DNA from: Notoacmeibacter marinus
GTDB taxonomy: Bacteria; Pseudomonadota; Alphaproteobacteria; Rhizobiales; Rhizobiaceae
DNA length: 64,000 nt
Assembly (NCBI RefSeq): GCF_002238045.1
Contig: NZ_NBYO01000001.1
Coordinates: 186,001-250,000, forward strand
Direction of reading: 5' to 3'
Positions 26,279 to 34,610 of the stretch are shown here, piece by piece (position 1 is the stretch's first letter; the number at the start of each line of letters is the position of its first letter). Both the position numbers and the translations under genes were made by a program. Below the pieces are notes generated by a model, which worked only from the letters and a program-made list of their open reading frames with translations, searched no databases and was not told the origin of the DNA.

Positions 26279-27982
26279 ATGGAAGCATTTCTTTCCGAAT
26301 GGCGTCTACGCATCCAGCCGCGGCGGGCTCAAACCGTCCGGATCAGGAGCAAGGGTCCGCTTTTCACCGTCGGCGTGATCGCCGCTCTGGCGCTTCTGCC
26401 GATCCTAACCGTTCTGGGCATCGCCGTCTTTGGCCAGACAGACGCGGCGCAATGGCGTCATCTGACCCAGGCCGTCCTGCCGAACGCCTTCGGCACGACG
26501 TTGTGGCTGCTCCTTCTCGTCGGGATCGGCACGACCCTTATCGGCGTCGGCACGGCATGGCTGATCGCCACGTTCGAATTTCCGGGTCGGCGCCTGCTGG
26601 CGTGGATGCTGGTTCTCCCCATCGCGGTGCCGCCCTATCTGGCAGCCTACGCCTTTGCCGAATTTCTCGCCTATACCGGCCCGGTCCAGGGTGCGTTGCG
26701 TGCAGTCTTCGGCTGGCAGAGCGCTCGAGATTACTGGTTTCCCGACATCCGCTCCACCGCCGGCGCGGCGCTGGTCATGGTCGTGGTTCTCTACCCCTAC
26801 CTCTACCTCGCGGCGCGGGTGATCTTTCTGATGCAGGGGCGCAATATCGCCGATGTGGCGCGCACGCTCGGCGCCAGTACGGCCAAAGTGTTCGGCCGTG
26901 TCATGCTGCCGACCGCGCGCCCAGCCATTGTTGCTGGCCTCGCTTTGGTGATGATGGAGACGCTGAACGATATCGGCGCGGTGGAGCATCTGGGCGTGCG
27001 AACGCTCACCTTCGCCATTTACGATACGTGGCTGTCGCGCGGCAGTCTGGCCGGCGCGGCGCAGTTGGCCGCCGTGATGATGATGATCGTCTTTTCGCTC
27101 GTCCTAGCCGAGAACTGGGCACGGCGTCGCCAGATCTTCCACGGTAGCCGCGCCACGCAGATGATGAGCCGGCCCGTGCGCCAGAACCTGCCCACCGGAC
27201 CGAGGCTGATGGCGAGCGGCTTGTGCGCCCTGCCCGTTCTCCTCGGCTTCGGCATTCCGCTCGCGGTGCTCGCCCGCTACGCGCTGCACCGGCCGGAGCA
27301 ATTCACCAGCCCCGCCATGATGGAGGCGTTGGGCAATTCGATGGTTCTAGGGGCGGCGGTGGCGGCGATCACCGTCATGCTGGCTTTCGTTATGCTGGCC
27401 GCCAGTCGGCTGGAGCATTCGCGCCTGCTCGGATCGCTCTCCCGGCTAGCCACGCTCGGATACGCCATGCCAGGCACGATTCTTGGGCTAGGCCTGCTCT
27501 TTGCCCTGACGACATTCGACAATTCGCTCGATCGTTTTCTTCGCGCCAATTTCAGCCTTTCGACCGGCCTGCTGCTGTCGGGATCGGCCATCGCCGTCGG
27601 CTATGCCTGCACGGCGCGCTTTCTGGCGCTGGCCGACGCCAATCTGCGCGCCGGCCTGCACAAATTGCCGCCCCATATCGACCATGCCGCCCGCTCGCTT
27701 GGCGCCGGCGCCGGACGCTCCCTTTTCCGAGTGCTGCTTCCCCTTTTGAAACCTGCGCTCGGAACGGCCTATATTCTCGTTTTCGTCGATACGGTGAAGG
27801 AACTGTCTGCGACAATCCTGTTGCGGCCATTCGGCTTCAATACGCTTGCGACGCATGTTTACGAAAATGCGTCGCGCGGCGCCGTGGAGGATGGCGCGGC
27901 GGCGGCTCTTCTCATTCTCGTCCTCGCCATGATCCCGGTGCTGCTTCTTTCGTACGCGCTGCGACAGGACCGCCCCGTCTAG
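26279..27982 (+). CDS. Ferric iron ABC transporter permease (FbpB-like, fused double domain)
   Basis: A 567-aa inner-membrane permease made of two tandem BPD_transp_1 domains with about 12 membrane spans. Each half has the cytoplasmic EAA-type loop that contacts the ATPase: RTLGASTAKVFGRVMLPTARPAIVAG in the first and RSLGAGAGRSLFRVLLPLLKPALG in the second (read in parts). This is the usual FbpB/SfuB arrangement. Start ATG 26279; the ribosome site is poor. No fbpC ATPase gene follows. The next sequence is a terminator-like hairpin facing the other way and then an AsmA gene. Confidence 0.92.
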   Translation: MEAFLSEWRLRIQPRRAQTVRIRSKGPLFTVGVIAALALLPILTVLGIAVFGQTDAAQWRHLTQAVLPNAFGTTLWLLLLVGIGTTLIGVGTAWLIATFEFPGRRLLAWMLVLPIAVPPYLAAYAFAEFLAYTGPVQGALRAVFGWQSARDYWFPDIRSTAGAALVMVVVLYPYLYLAARVIFLMQGRNIADVARTLGASTAKVFGRVMLPTARPAIVAGLALVMMETLNDIGAVEHLGVRTLTFAIYDTWLSRGSLAGAAQLAAVMMMIVFSLVLAENWARRRQIFHGSRATQMMSRPVRQNLPTGPRLMASGLCALPVLLGFGIPLAVLARYALHRPEQFTSPAMMEALGNSMVLGAAVAAITVMLAFVMLAASRLEHSRLLGSLSRLATLGYAMPGTILGLGLLFALTTFDNSLDRFLRANFSLSTGLLLSGSAIAVGYACTARFLALADANLRAGLHKLPPHIDHAARSLGAGAGRSLFRVLLPLLKPALGTAYILVFVDTVKELSATILLRPFGFNTLATHVYENASRGAVEDGAAAALLILVLAMIPVLLLSYALRQDRPV

Positions 27983-27997
27983 AAGCCGGGCGCAAAC

Positions 27998-28161
27998 AAA
28001 AAAAGGCCCCAGCCTTGATGGCCGGGGCAAATATGTGCGAACCAAACCTTCAGAGAGCCTGAAAACTGTTTTCAGGGGGTAGATATACGCCTCTGAACGA
28101 TGGGCATCTTCGGTTCATACATACTAACGAAACCTTGCCCGTACATCTCAAAATTTACCAT
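27998..28161 (-). ncRNA. Candidate short minus-strand transcript with tiny frame
   Basis: The 296-bp gap between the permease and AsmA genes holds a classical minus-strand terminator (28006-28028, followed by seven Ts at 28004-27998) although no annotated minus-strand gene ends there. Upstream on that strand is an open frame of 29 codons (28161 to 28072), or 16 from the internal ATG at 28122 with AAGG upstream (MYEPKMPIVQRRISTP). Just after its stop lies a 9-bp palindrome, CCTGAAAAC-T-GTTTTCAGG (28058-28076). Either a small RNA or a tiny peptide gene is possible. The promoter is not identified and the 5' end given is only the frame start. Confidence 0.4.
28006..28028 (-). terminator. Minus-strand rho-independent terminator
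   Basis: The stem GCCCC-A-GCC / GGC-C-GGGGC with loop TTGAT has one A/C mismatch. The uninterrupted T7 follows only on the minus strand. In the plus direction the stem is followed by AAATATG, so it is a poor terminator for the permease gene. Confidence 0.75.
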
Positions 28162-28278
28162 TGGCTAGGAAGTGTGATCTTAAGGTAAATTTGCGCGAAG
28201 GACTTTCTTAACCATAGCAGGTGGCGGCTTCTTCCGGTCCGTCCTCGTTGAAAACCCGATCCGTTAGCGTCAGACCTC

Positions 28279-30102
28279 ATGAAACGTCGCCTCCGCACCG
28301 CTGGTATCGTCGCAGCCTCCATCGCGCTTGCAGCCGCCATCTTGCTGCCAGCGCTTTCCTATGTCGGCTCGCAACTGGTGCTGCGCGAACGCATCGTATC
28401 GTCTCTGTCGCGATGGACCGGTCAGCCCGTACGGATCGGACGCGATCTTTCGATTGCCTATTTTCCCCGCCTGTCGGCAGAGGTGAGCGATCTGAGGATC
28501 GGCCGGGCAATGGCGGACGGCCAGGCGCCGCTTCGGGTGCGCCAGGCAAGCCTCCAGCTATCACTGATCGACGCTCTTTTCGGCGAGGCCAATCTGTCCT
28601 CCGTGGTTCTGATCGGCCCGGAACTGCGCATTCCATCTGCCGATACCGCAGACCAGGGACCGGCCATTCTCGACAATATCGTGCGCCGCTGGATCGGGAC
28701 GAAGGCCGCACCAGCTCCGCGCGGTCCGGGCTATCTGGAGCTTCGCGATGGACGAGTCGTATCCGCCTCCGGCGATAGCCCACCCATTGCCATAAACATC
28801 GAAGGGCGATTGGCCGGGCTCGATGCGGACAGGTCGCTTCGCTTCGAGGGCGGGGCGAACTGGCGTTCGCTACCCATCAGCGGATCTCTGCAGATCGAAC
28901 GCCTTCGGGACCTGGCGAAGATTCAGCCGACCGCCGTTACCGCAAGCGTCCGCTCGCCGCTCGGCTCGTTTGCCTTCGAAGGGATGTTCGACCCGCGCCA
29001 CCGCAACTGGATGCGCGCGCTGGCCGGCGATTTCAGCTTCTCGTCCAATCGCCTGGCGCAGTTCGGTCGGGCGGTGGGTCTTAGGTTGCCGGTCTCACTG
29101 CCCCGGTCTCTCTCGATGGCCGGAATAATCGAGCAGGAAGACAGTCGGGCGAATCTGACGCTGCAGACCATCACCCTCGGCGATCATAGCGGGACCGGAA
29201 CCGTTGGGTTCACGCCGCGGCGACGGAATTCTCCCGCAGCGCTATCGGCGACACTCGGATTTCAAACGCTCGATCTCATGTCCGTCATCAACCGCGTCGA
29301 CGCCCCCATTATCGAACGCCGAGGCCGTCCCCGCGCCGGCGATACGGGCCGGACGGCGGGACGTGTCGACAATCTGGTCTCTATCGATTTGCGGCTATCC
29401 GCCAGTGAGGCGAATTATGGCGCGGTTCAACTTGCCAATCTGGCTGTAAGCGGACGGTTCGGCGAGGGCAGGAGCGCGCTCGACATCAACAACGCACAAT
29501 TGCTCGATGGAAGGCTTCAGGGGAACTGGCGGCGGGAACGCGAACCGAACGGAACGAAAAGCCGGCTCGAACTGCATTTCGCCGGCGTTTCCGGCTCGCG
29601 ACTTTCCAAGCATCTTGGCCTACCCGGCGCCCTGCCAACGGGCATCGCTCATATCGATCTGGACCTGGCCGGCCCGTCCTCCCTCAACCGGCTGCTGCTT
29701 AGGGGCGAAGGAACGTTCAAGGCGCGATTCGAAACCGGCGAGATTCAGGGGCTCGATCTGGCTCCGCTTATCGAGGAAGAACTCGGGGGCGGTTTCTTCA
29801 GCCTGTCGCGCCTTGCCGGAAGCGACCTCGACTACGATGAAGCACGCTTCGAGGGTTCGGTCAGGAGCGGCATCGCTCAACTCGATGACGGTCTCATCCG
29901 GACAGGCCGATACCGGATCGAACTGAAGGGGCGCGTTCCCTATAGCAGTGGAAGTCTGGCGCTATCGGGGCGACTTCTGGCCACACCCGCTCCCGGCCTG
30001 ACCGGCGCGCTGCCGGACGACGCCGTGCCGCGCGTGCTGACCCGGTTCTTTGTTGGCGGTTCCTTTACCAACCCCTTTATCAACGCCACTCCAAACCAGT
30101 GA
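28279..30102 (+). CDS. AsmA-like envelope protein
   Basis: A 607-aa protein with one N-terminal membrane anchor (about residues 7-29) and a long beta-rich periplasmic body, as in the AsmA family. Family marks include the start WTGQPVRIGRDLSIAYFPRLSAEVSDLRIG (read in parts), a central repeat region, and the C-terminal AsmA_2-like part with DGLIRTGRYRIELKGRV. AsmA relatives are bridge-like proteins linked to phospholipid transfer and outer-membrane assembly. The gene starts at ATG 28279. A TTAACCAT octamer at 28208-28215 is in the upstream gap. It ends 11 bp from the convergent regulator gene. Confidence 0.85.
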   Translation: MKRRLRTAGIVAASIALAAAILLPALSYVGSQLVLRERIVSSLSRWTGQPVRIGRDLSIAYFPRLSAEVSDLRIGRAMADGQAPLRVRQASLQLSLIDALFGEANLSSVVLIGPELRIPSADTADQGPAILDNIVRRWIGTKAAPAPRGPGYLELRDGRVVSASGDSPPIAINIEGRLAGLDADRSLRFEGGANWRSLPISGSLQIERLRDLAKIQPTAVTASVRSPLGSFAFEGMFDPRHRNWMRALAGDFSFSSNRLAQFGRAVGLRLPVSLPRSLSMAGIIEQEDSRANLTLQTITLGDHSGTGTVGFTPRRRNSPAALSATLGFQTLDLMSVINRVDAPIIERRGRPRAGDTGRTAGRVDNLVSIDLRLSASEANYGAVQLANLAVSGRFGEGRSALDINNAQLLDGRLQGNWRREREPNGTKSRLELHFAGVSGSRLSKHLGLPGALPTGIAHIDLDLAGPSSLNRLLLRGEGTFKARFETGEIQGLDLAPLIEEELGGGFFSLSRLAGSDLDYDEARFEGSVRSGIAQLDDGLIRTGRYRIELKGRVPYSSGSLALSGRLLATPAPGLTGALPDDAVPRVLTRFFVGGSFTNPFINATPNQ

Positions 30103-30113
30103 TCTTTTCTCCA

Positions 30114-31559
30114 TCACCGAAAATCGAAGGCAGACAGGCCCGTGACCATCTCGTCCAGGCCGAGCGGCCGCGTAATCGGCGGTTCCGCACGAGCAAGACA
30201 AGCCTGGCGTTCGCATAGCCGGCAGGCCGGGCCGATCGGCGTTGCGGGAACGAACGCTTCCTTGGTGCCGCCCGCCTCCACGCCCGGCAGACCATCGCCA
30301 TAGACGATCTCGTCCTTCTGATTGAGATCGCAGCCAAGAAGGATCGCTGTGCGACGAGGACGCTCGGAGAACGAGCCTTGCGGTCCTTCAAGCGTGCGGC
30401 TGACCGTCAGGAATGCCGCACTGTCCGGCATCTCCACCGCCTCGACGAACAATTGTCCGGGCTGGGTAAAGGCCGCGTGGATAGCCAGTTTCGGGCAATG
30501 ACCGCCAAAACGCTGCTGGGGAAAGCCGGTCGCACCCGCCCGGCGGAAGCGATTTCCGGCATTGTCGATTTCCAGCATGAAGAACGGCACACCTTCCATC
30601 CCGTCGCGGCGCAGGGTTGTCAGCCGGTTTGCCACCTGCTCGAAACTGACGGAGAACCGGCTGCGCAACACATCGATGTCGTAACGGACCCGGCGCGCGG
30701 CCGTGTGAAACCGCTCATAGGGCATTATCAGCGCATGAGCTGCGTAACGCGCCAGTTCGAACCGGGCGATCCGCCGCGCCTCTTCCGTAGACAGCGGCAG
30801 CGCTTCGATCTGTTCGGCGATAGGCCGCGCCAAGGCGATCATCGCGGCTTCCATCGCGACTTCACGCAACTGATCGAAGGGCGACAGCCGCTCGGAGATG
30901 AACAGGCGCTGGCTGTGGCGGTCGAAGCGGCGGCGCCAGAGCGGCATGGTCGAGACGGGAAGCACGCGGACGGACAGCCCCTGCTCGGCGCGGAACCACT
31001 CCTTCAGGGCGGGCAGCAGCGCATCGCCAGGGGACAGGGTGTCGTAAAAGGCTTCGGCAGCCGCCTCGATGGCCGGGAAATGGTTCGGCCGGGCCTCGAG
31101 CAGTTCGCGCACCTCATCTATCGGCATACGCTTGCCGGCGACGGCTGTAACCCGGCCCTCCTTGGCCAGAATGGAGGACAGATCGGACAACCTCTCGCCC
31201 TGCTCGACATAGGCCCGATGCAGTTTGACGATGGATGCGGCGACATTCGGCGCAGCTTCGGCCACTTCCAGCAATTCGGTCTCGCTCGGTACGTCGTCGG
31301 CGAGAAGCGGATCGGAGAAGACCTGCCGGATCTCGCCGACCGTGGCGTCGGATTCCCCCTGCAACTGCTCCGGATCGACCCGGAAGACCGAGGTCAGCTT
31401 CAATATGATCTGAACGGTCAGCGGCCGCTGATTGCGCTCGATCAGGTTGAGATAGGATGGCGAGATGCCCAGCCGTTCGGCCATCGCGGTCTGGGTCAGT
31501 TTCTCCGCGTGACGAATACGGCGAATGCGCGGGCCGGCGAAAATCTTACGGTCAGCCAT
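30114..31559 (-). CDS. ScfR-type regulator (HTH, IrrE-like and DUF2083 domains)
   Basis: A 481-aa transcription regulator of the short-chain fatty acyl responsive type. The N-terminal Xre HTH (about residues 10-65) reads RRIRHAEKLTQTAMAERLGISPSYLNLIERNQRPL in parts. It is followed by an IrrE/ImmA-like region with LFISERLSPFDQLREVAMEAAM, and then a DUF2083 C-terminal domain with several Cys (ACRLCERQACLARAEPP). Relatives include RamB and PrpC-linked ScfR, which control propionate, acetate and glyoxylate genes. The start ATG at 31559 begins directly at the HTH. The longer open frame (to 31640) has no family support. A palindrome at 31597-31610 is a candidate self-regulation site. Confidence 0.88.
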   Translation of the reverse strand: MADRKIFAGPRIRRIRHAEKLTQTAMAERLGISPSYLNLIERNQRPLTVQIILKLTSVFRVDPEQLQGESDATVGEIRQVFSDPLLADDVPSETELLEVAEAAPNVAASIVKLHRAYVEQGERLSDLSSILAKEGRVTAVAGKRMPIDEVRELLEARPNHFPAIEAAAEAFYDTLSPGDALLPALKEWFRAEQGLSVRVLPVSTMPLWRRRFDRHSQRLFISERLSPFDQLREVAMEAAMIALARPIAEQIEALPLSTEEARRIARFELARYAAHALIMPYERFHTAARRVRYDIDVLRSRFSVSFEQVANRLTTLRRDGMEGVPFFMLEIDNAGNRFRRAGATGFPQQRFGGHCPKLAIHAAFTQPGQLFVEAVEMPDSAAFLTVSRTLEGPQGSFSERPRRTAILLGCDLNQKDEIVYGDGLPGVEAGGTKEAFVPATPIGPACRLCERQACLARAEPPITRPLGLDEMVTGLSAFDFR

Positions 31560-31596
31560 GTGTTTTCCGAAACGGTGAGAGGGAGCAGTTTCCTGG

Positions 31597-31610
31597 GTAA
31601 AAGTTTTTAC
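31597..31610. promoter_or_regulatory. Palindrome GTAAAA-GT-TTTTAC upstream of the ScfR-type gene
   Basis: A 6-bp inverted repeat around GT, 38 bases before the regulator start, in an AT-rich stretch (AAGTTTTTACAAAATT). RamB of Corynebacterium binds AAAGTTTGCAAA-like sites and controls its own gene, so self-regulation is plausible but not shown. Confidence 0.35.
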
Positions 31611-31829
31611 AAAATTACAGAGACCGACTGCGTCAAGCAAGACAGCTTGACCCTTTCTTCTTAAAGCCTTTCTTCATTTTCGCTCGAAAAGCGGTAGGTT
31701 TTCCGTTTAGAGGCGTTCTGCTCTTTACAATCGATGACAGGACGCGATGGTCGACGATGGTTCGCTTGCCAAGCCCGATGTGCGGGGCTATCGAGCCGGA
31801 ACGCTAACAGATCGCATGGAGACGCGACG

Positions 31830-32063
31830 ATGAAACCACCCGTCAAGGAACGCGCCGAAGAACAGTCTTCCGCCATGGATGGCGATCAGCAGGCTGCCAT
31901 TCGCATGGTCGCGAACGACCTTCACCGCCTCAACCAGAGCGTCATGAAGGCCGTGGATGCCGGCGTTTCGGTGGAACTCGTCCGCTCTGCCCGCCATCAT
32001 GGCGGCGAAGGCAATTGGGGCGACCTTCTGGTGCCGGTCATCATCGCCCAGAAGGCTGGCTGA
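31830..32063 (+). CDS. Small conserved-looking hypothetical protein
   Basis: A 77-aa soluble, mostly helical protein (EQSSAMDGDQQAAIRMVANDLHRLNQSV, then a His/Gly turn ARHHGGEGNWGDLLVPVIIAQ). I do not recognise the family. The ATG at 31830 has GGAG eight bases upstream. An earlier in-frame ATG at 31734 adds a Cys/Arg-rich stretch with no ribosome site. A strong bidirectional terminator follows at 32095. It appears to be a single-gene transcript divergent from the ScfR-type gene, with a 270-bp gap. Confidence 0.7.
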   Translation: MKPPVKERAEEQSSAMDGDQQAAIRMVANDLHRLNQSVMKAVDAGVSVELVRSARHHGGEGNWGDLLVPVIIAQKAG

Positions 32064-32094
32064 CCGACGAATATAGACACCGCCAAAAAAAAGA

Positions 32095-32121
32095 GGCCCG
32101 GCGCGCATCGGCGGCCGGGCC
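32095..32121. terminator. Bidirectional hairpin terminator
   Basis: The 8-bp stem GGCCCGGC / GCCGGGCC with an 11-base loop is preceded by A8 and followed by TTTT. It can end both the small plus-strand gene (32063) and the minus-strand DUF1206 gene (32147). Confidence 0.8.
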
Positions 32122-32146
32122 TTTTCTCGTTTATGCGCTGCATCCA

Positions 32147-32956
32147 TCAGCCCGGTGCATCGGCGTCCTCGACATTGATCTTGCGCCAGATCGCCTCGGC
32201 AAAGGAGTAGGCTGCAAAACAGATCAGTCCGACCCCGATAACCCCCATTAGCAAAGCACCAGCCGGTAGATCGGCGATGAAGCGCAGGGCATCGGCCAAG
32301 CCGACATCGGTATCGCCACCGCCGCTGACGGCGCGCCAGGCAAAGAGGTAGGAGATAATGAGGAAGATGATACCGCGGGCCGTCAAACCGGTTCGCGAAA
32401 CGGGGTCGACGATCCATTTCGCCTCTTCGCTCGGGCTCATATATTTCATGTAGCGGCGCTTATAGGCCTTCACCAGATGGGCAATGGCAACGCCCAGGAA
32501 CACGATAGCCAAAACCGCCGAAGCCAGCGTCGATCCGATGAAGTTCGACATGGTTTGCGCAAGACCGCCGCCACCGCCATCGTCGCTTGAGCCGCTCCGC
32601 CAGAGCGAGAAGGTGTAGGCCGCCAGTGCGGCGTAGGTAAAACAGGAAGCCAGCAAGCCGCCTCGGATCGCGAGCCCCTTCGGCTTCAAGCCATGGTCGT
32701 CCGTATCGAAGATCGATTGAATGAAACGCCAGACGGCATAGGCCACGAGCCCGATCATCAATGCGATGGCGACCAGCGTTCCGAACCCGCTGCCGCCCAG
32801 CAGCTTCTGCAGCGCGTCCTTGGAGCTGAGGATTTCACCACCGCCGATCGCAAAATAGGCGGCGAAGATGCCGATCACGAGAAACACCAGGCCTCGCGCG
32901 GCATAGCCCGTGCGCGCAAACGGTCGAAAAACTCGTTCCATGGCCTTGCGATCCAT
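32147..32956 (-). CDS. DUF1206 membrane protein
   Basis: A 269-aa inner-membrane protein with six predicted spans in three repeated pairs, the layout of DUF1206. Each repeat has a FxRxGYxARGLVFLVIG-like start (FARTGYAARGLVFLVIG, then a degenerate copy, then VSRTGLTARGIIFLIIS). The start ATG at 32956 has AAGGAG about ten bases upstream. The function of the family is unknown; many members are annotated simply as membrane proteins. The gene is divergent from the DUF1223 gene with a 105-bp gap. A GGAAC box lies in that gap but lacks a matching -10 (see rejected items). Confidence 0.85.
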   Translation of the reverse strand: MDRKAMERVFRPFARTGYAARGLVFLVIGIFAAYFAIGGGEILSSKDALQKLLGGSGFGTLVAIALMIGLVAYAVWRFIQSIFDTDDHGLKPKGLAIRGGLLASCFTYAALAAYTFSLWRSGSSDDGGGGGLAQTMSNFIGSTLASAVLAIVFLGVAIAHLVKAYKRRYMKYMSPSEEAKWIVDPVSRTGLTARGIIFLIISYLFAWRAVSGGGDTDVGLADALRFIADLPAGALLMGVIGVGLICFAAYSFAEAIWRKINVEDADAPG

Positions 32957-33061
32957 CGGTTTGCATCTCCTTCGCCAATTCATTGATCTGGCAATAAGCT
33001 GTAATATTGCGGAAGGTTCCTTCGATAAGGGGTTATGCATATAGGACGGAGGACGTCGCCG

Positions 33062-33778
33062 ATGAGAATTCTTTTTGGACTGCTGGCGGCTCTATGCCTT
33101 GCAACGCCGGCGCTGGCGCAATCCCGACCCGTTACCGTCGTCGAACTCTTCACAAGCCAGGGCTGCAATTCCTGTCCGCCGGCTGACGCGTATCTGGAAG
33201 ATCTTGCCGAACTCGATGACGTTCTGGCTCTCGGCTATCATGTCGATTACTGGGATCGCCTCGGCTGGAAGGATACGCTTGGCGATCCGGCCTTCACCGC
33301 GCGGCAATATGGTTATGCCGAGACATTACAGCGTCGCGGCGTCTATACGCCGCAAGCCGTGATCGACGGCAGGCAGCATCTTGTCGGTTCCAACCGCCCG
33401 GCCATCGAGACAGCGCTTGCGCAGAAGGCGACCCGGGAAGCGCCGATGCTTTCGCTCGATACTGGGGATGGTAGCACCATTTCCATCTCGCTATCGGGAG
33501 CCGATGGGTCCGACCCTTCCCTACACCTGACGATCGTGCGTTATATCGAAGAGGCGGCGGTTCCCATCGAACGCGGCGAGAATGCCGGAAAGACGATCGC
33601 TTACGTCAACGCGGTTCGGTCCGTGAAAGCCATGCCGTTACCGGATGGCAATGCAACCCTGAACGTGCCTCGCCTCCAGAAGGGCGAAGGGTTGGCCGTT
33701 CTTCTGCAGGCCTACAGTCCCAAGGGCGCGCCAGGGCCTATCCTTGCCGCCGCGCGTTACGAGGCTGTGGACGACTGA
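33062..33778 (+). CDS. DUF1223 secreted thioredoxin-like protein
   Basis: A 238-aa exported protein with a signal peptide of about 19 residues (LATPALAQ) and a thioredoxin-like fold with CxxC in ELFTSQGCNSCPPADAYL. YTPQAVIDGRQHLVGSN is the typical DUF1223 second motif. Members are periplasmic and probably redox-active, but no reaction is known. The ATG at 33062 has GGAGGA nine bases upstream. The 3' end overlaps the convergent PAP2 gene by 22 bases. Confidence 0.85.
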   Translation: MRILFGLLAALCLATPALAQSRPVTVVELFTSQGCNSCPPADAYLEDLAELDDVLALGYHVDYWDRLGWKDTLGDPAFTARQYGYAETLQRRGVYTPQAVIDGRQHLVGSNRPAIETALAQKATREAPMLSLDTGDGSTISISLSGADGSDPSLHLTIVRYIEEAAVPIERGENAGKTIAYVNAVRSVKAMPLPDGNATLNVPRLQKGEGLAVLLQAYSPKGAPGPILAAARYEAVDD

Positions 33779-34521
33779 CCTTCGCCATTGTCGGCTCTGG
33801 CCCGGTCCGTATCGCGCCAGCGTTGCAGAAGGGTCATCACGACCCAGCAAAAACACGCCCAGAACGTCCCGATTGCCCAACCGGCCAGAACGTCAGACGG
33901 CCAGTGGACGCCGAGATAGACGCGTGTAACGCCGATCAGCAACGCGTAGATCACCGCCATGACGAAGATGTAGACGCGACCGCGTGGATTGTCGGTCAGG
34001 CGGATCAGCATGACGGCGAGCGTCAGCACCACGCAGGTGGTGATCGTTGCGTGGCCGGATGGAAAGCTCTTGGTATGGATCACGTCGAGCTGCGTTACCA
34101 GATCGGGACGCGGGCGGCTGTAGAACAGCTTCAGGCTGGTCGACAGCGCCATGCCGCCAAGAATGCCGATGGAGACGAACAGCGCCGCGCCCCATCGCCG
34201 TTCGATCGCCAGGAAACCGAGCACGGTGATCACGAGCAACGTGACCACGGGAATGCCGCCCAACGCCGTGAATTCGATGGCCGATTCGCGGACCCAGGGC
34301 GGCCCGATCGTCTGTTCCGGATCGCCCGCATGGCGGAAGAAAAGCAGGACAGCCTGGTCCAGTCGCTCGGTTTCGCCTTCATCGACCTCGTCGGCAATGG
34401 CGAGAAAAACGAAAAGCGCAGCAGACGCAATGGCCGCCACGATCATCGAGGCAAGGGAAAGCGGGCTGCTCCGCAATTCGTTCAGGAGAGCGCGAGCCGT
34501 TCTTCTAATCGTTCGATTCAT
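33757..34521 (-). CDS. PAP2-family membrane phosphatase
   Basis: A 254-aa integral membrane phosphatase with the three PAP2 motifs: KLFYSRPRP (K-x6-RP), PSGH, and TRVYLGVHWPSDVLAGW (R-x5-H-x3-D). These catalyse removal of phosphate from lipid phosphates such as phosphatidic acid or undecaprenyl pyrophosphate in or outside the inner membrane. About six membrane spans are seen. The N-terminus is basic (NRTIRRTARALLNELR). The substrate cannot be decided. The tail overlaps the end of the DUF1223 gene. Confidence 0.88.
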   Translation of the reverse strand: MNRTIRRTARALLNELRSSPLSLASMIVAAIASAALFVFLAIADEVDEGETERLDQAVLLFFRHAGDPEQTIGPPWVRESAIEFTALGGIPVVTLLVITVLGFLAIERRWGAALFVSIGILGGMALSTSLKLFYSRPRPDLVTQLDVIHTKSFPSGHATITTCVVLTLAVMLIRLTDNPRGRVYIFVMAVIYALLIGVTRVYLGVHWPSDVLAGWAIGTFWACFCWVVMTLLQRWRDTDRARADNGEGQSSTAS

Positions 34522-34610
34522 TCAAAGCCTGTCCATCGCATTGCGCCACTTCTCTCCGGCACCAATCAAATCTATACCGGACACGCAACAGTGGTAGTGG
34601 CGGAACAGAG

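Noticed and set aside
31791-31818. GGAAC near the small gene at 31830
   Set aside because: No CGTT at 16 or 17 bases downstream; the box is within 40 bases of the start and is probably chance.
32992-33023. GGAAC box before the minus-strand DUF1206 gene
   Set aside because: At the right distance the -10 reads GCTT instead of CGTT, so no EcfG promoter is claimed.
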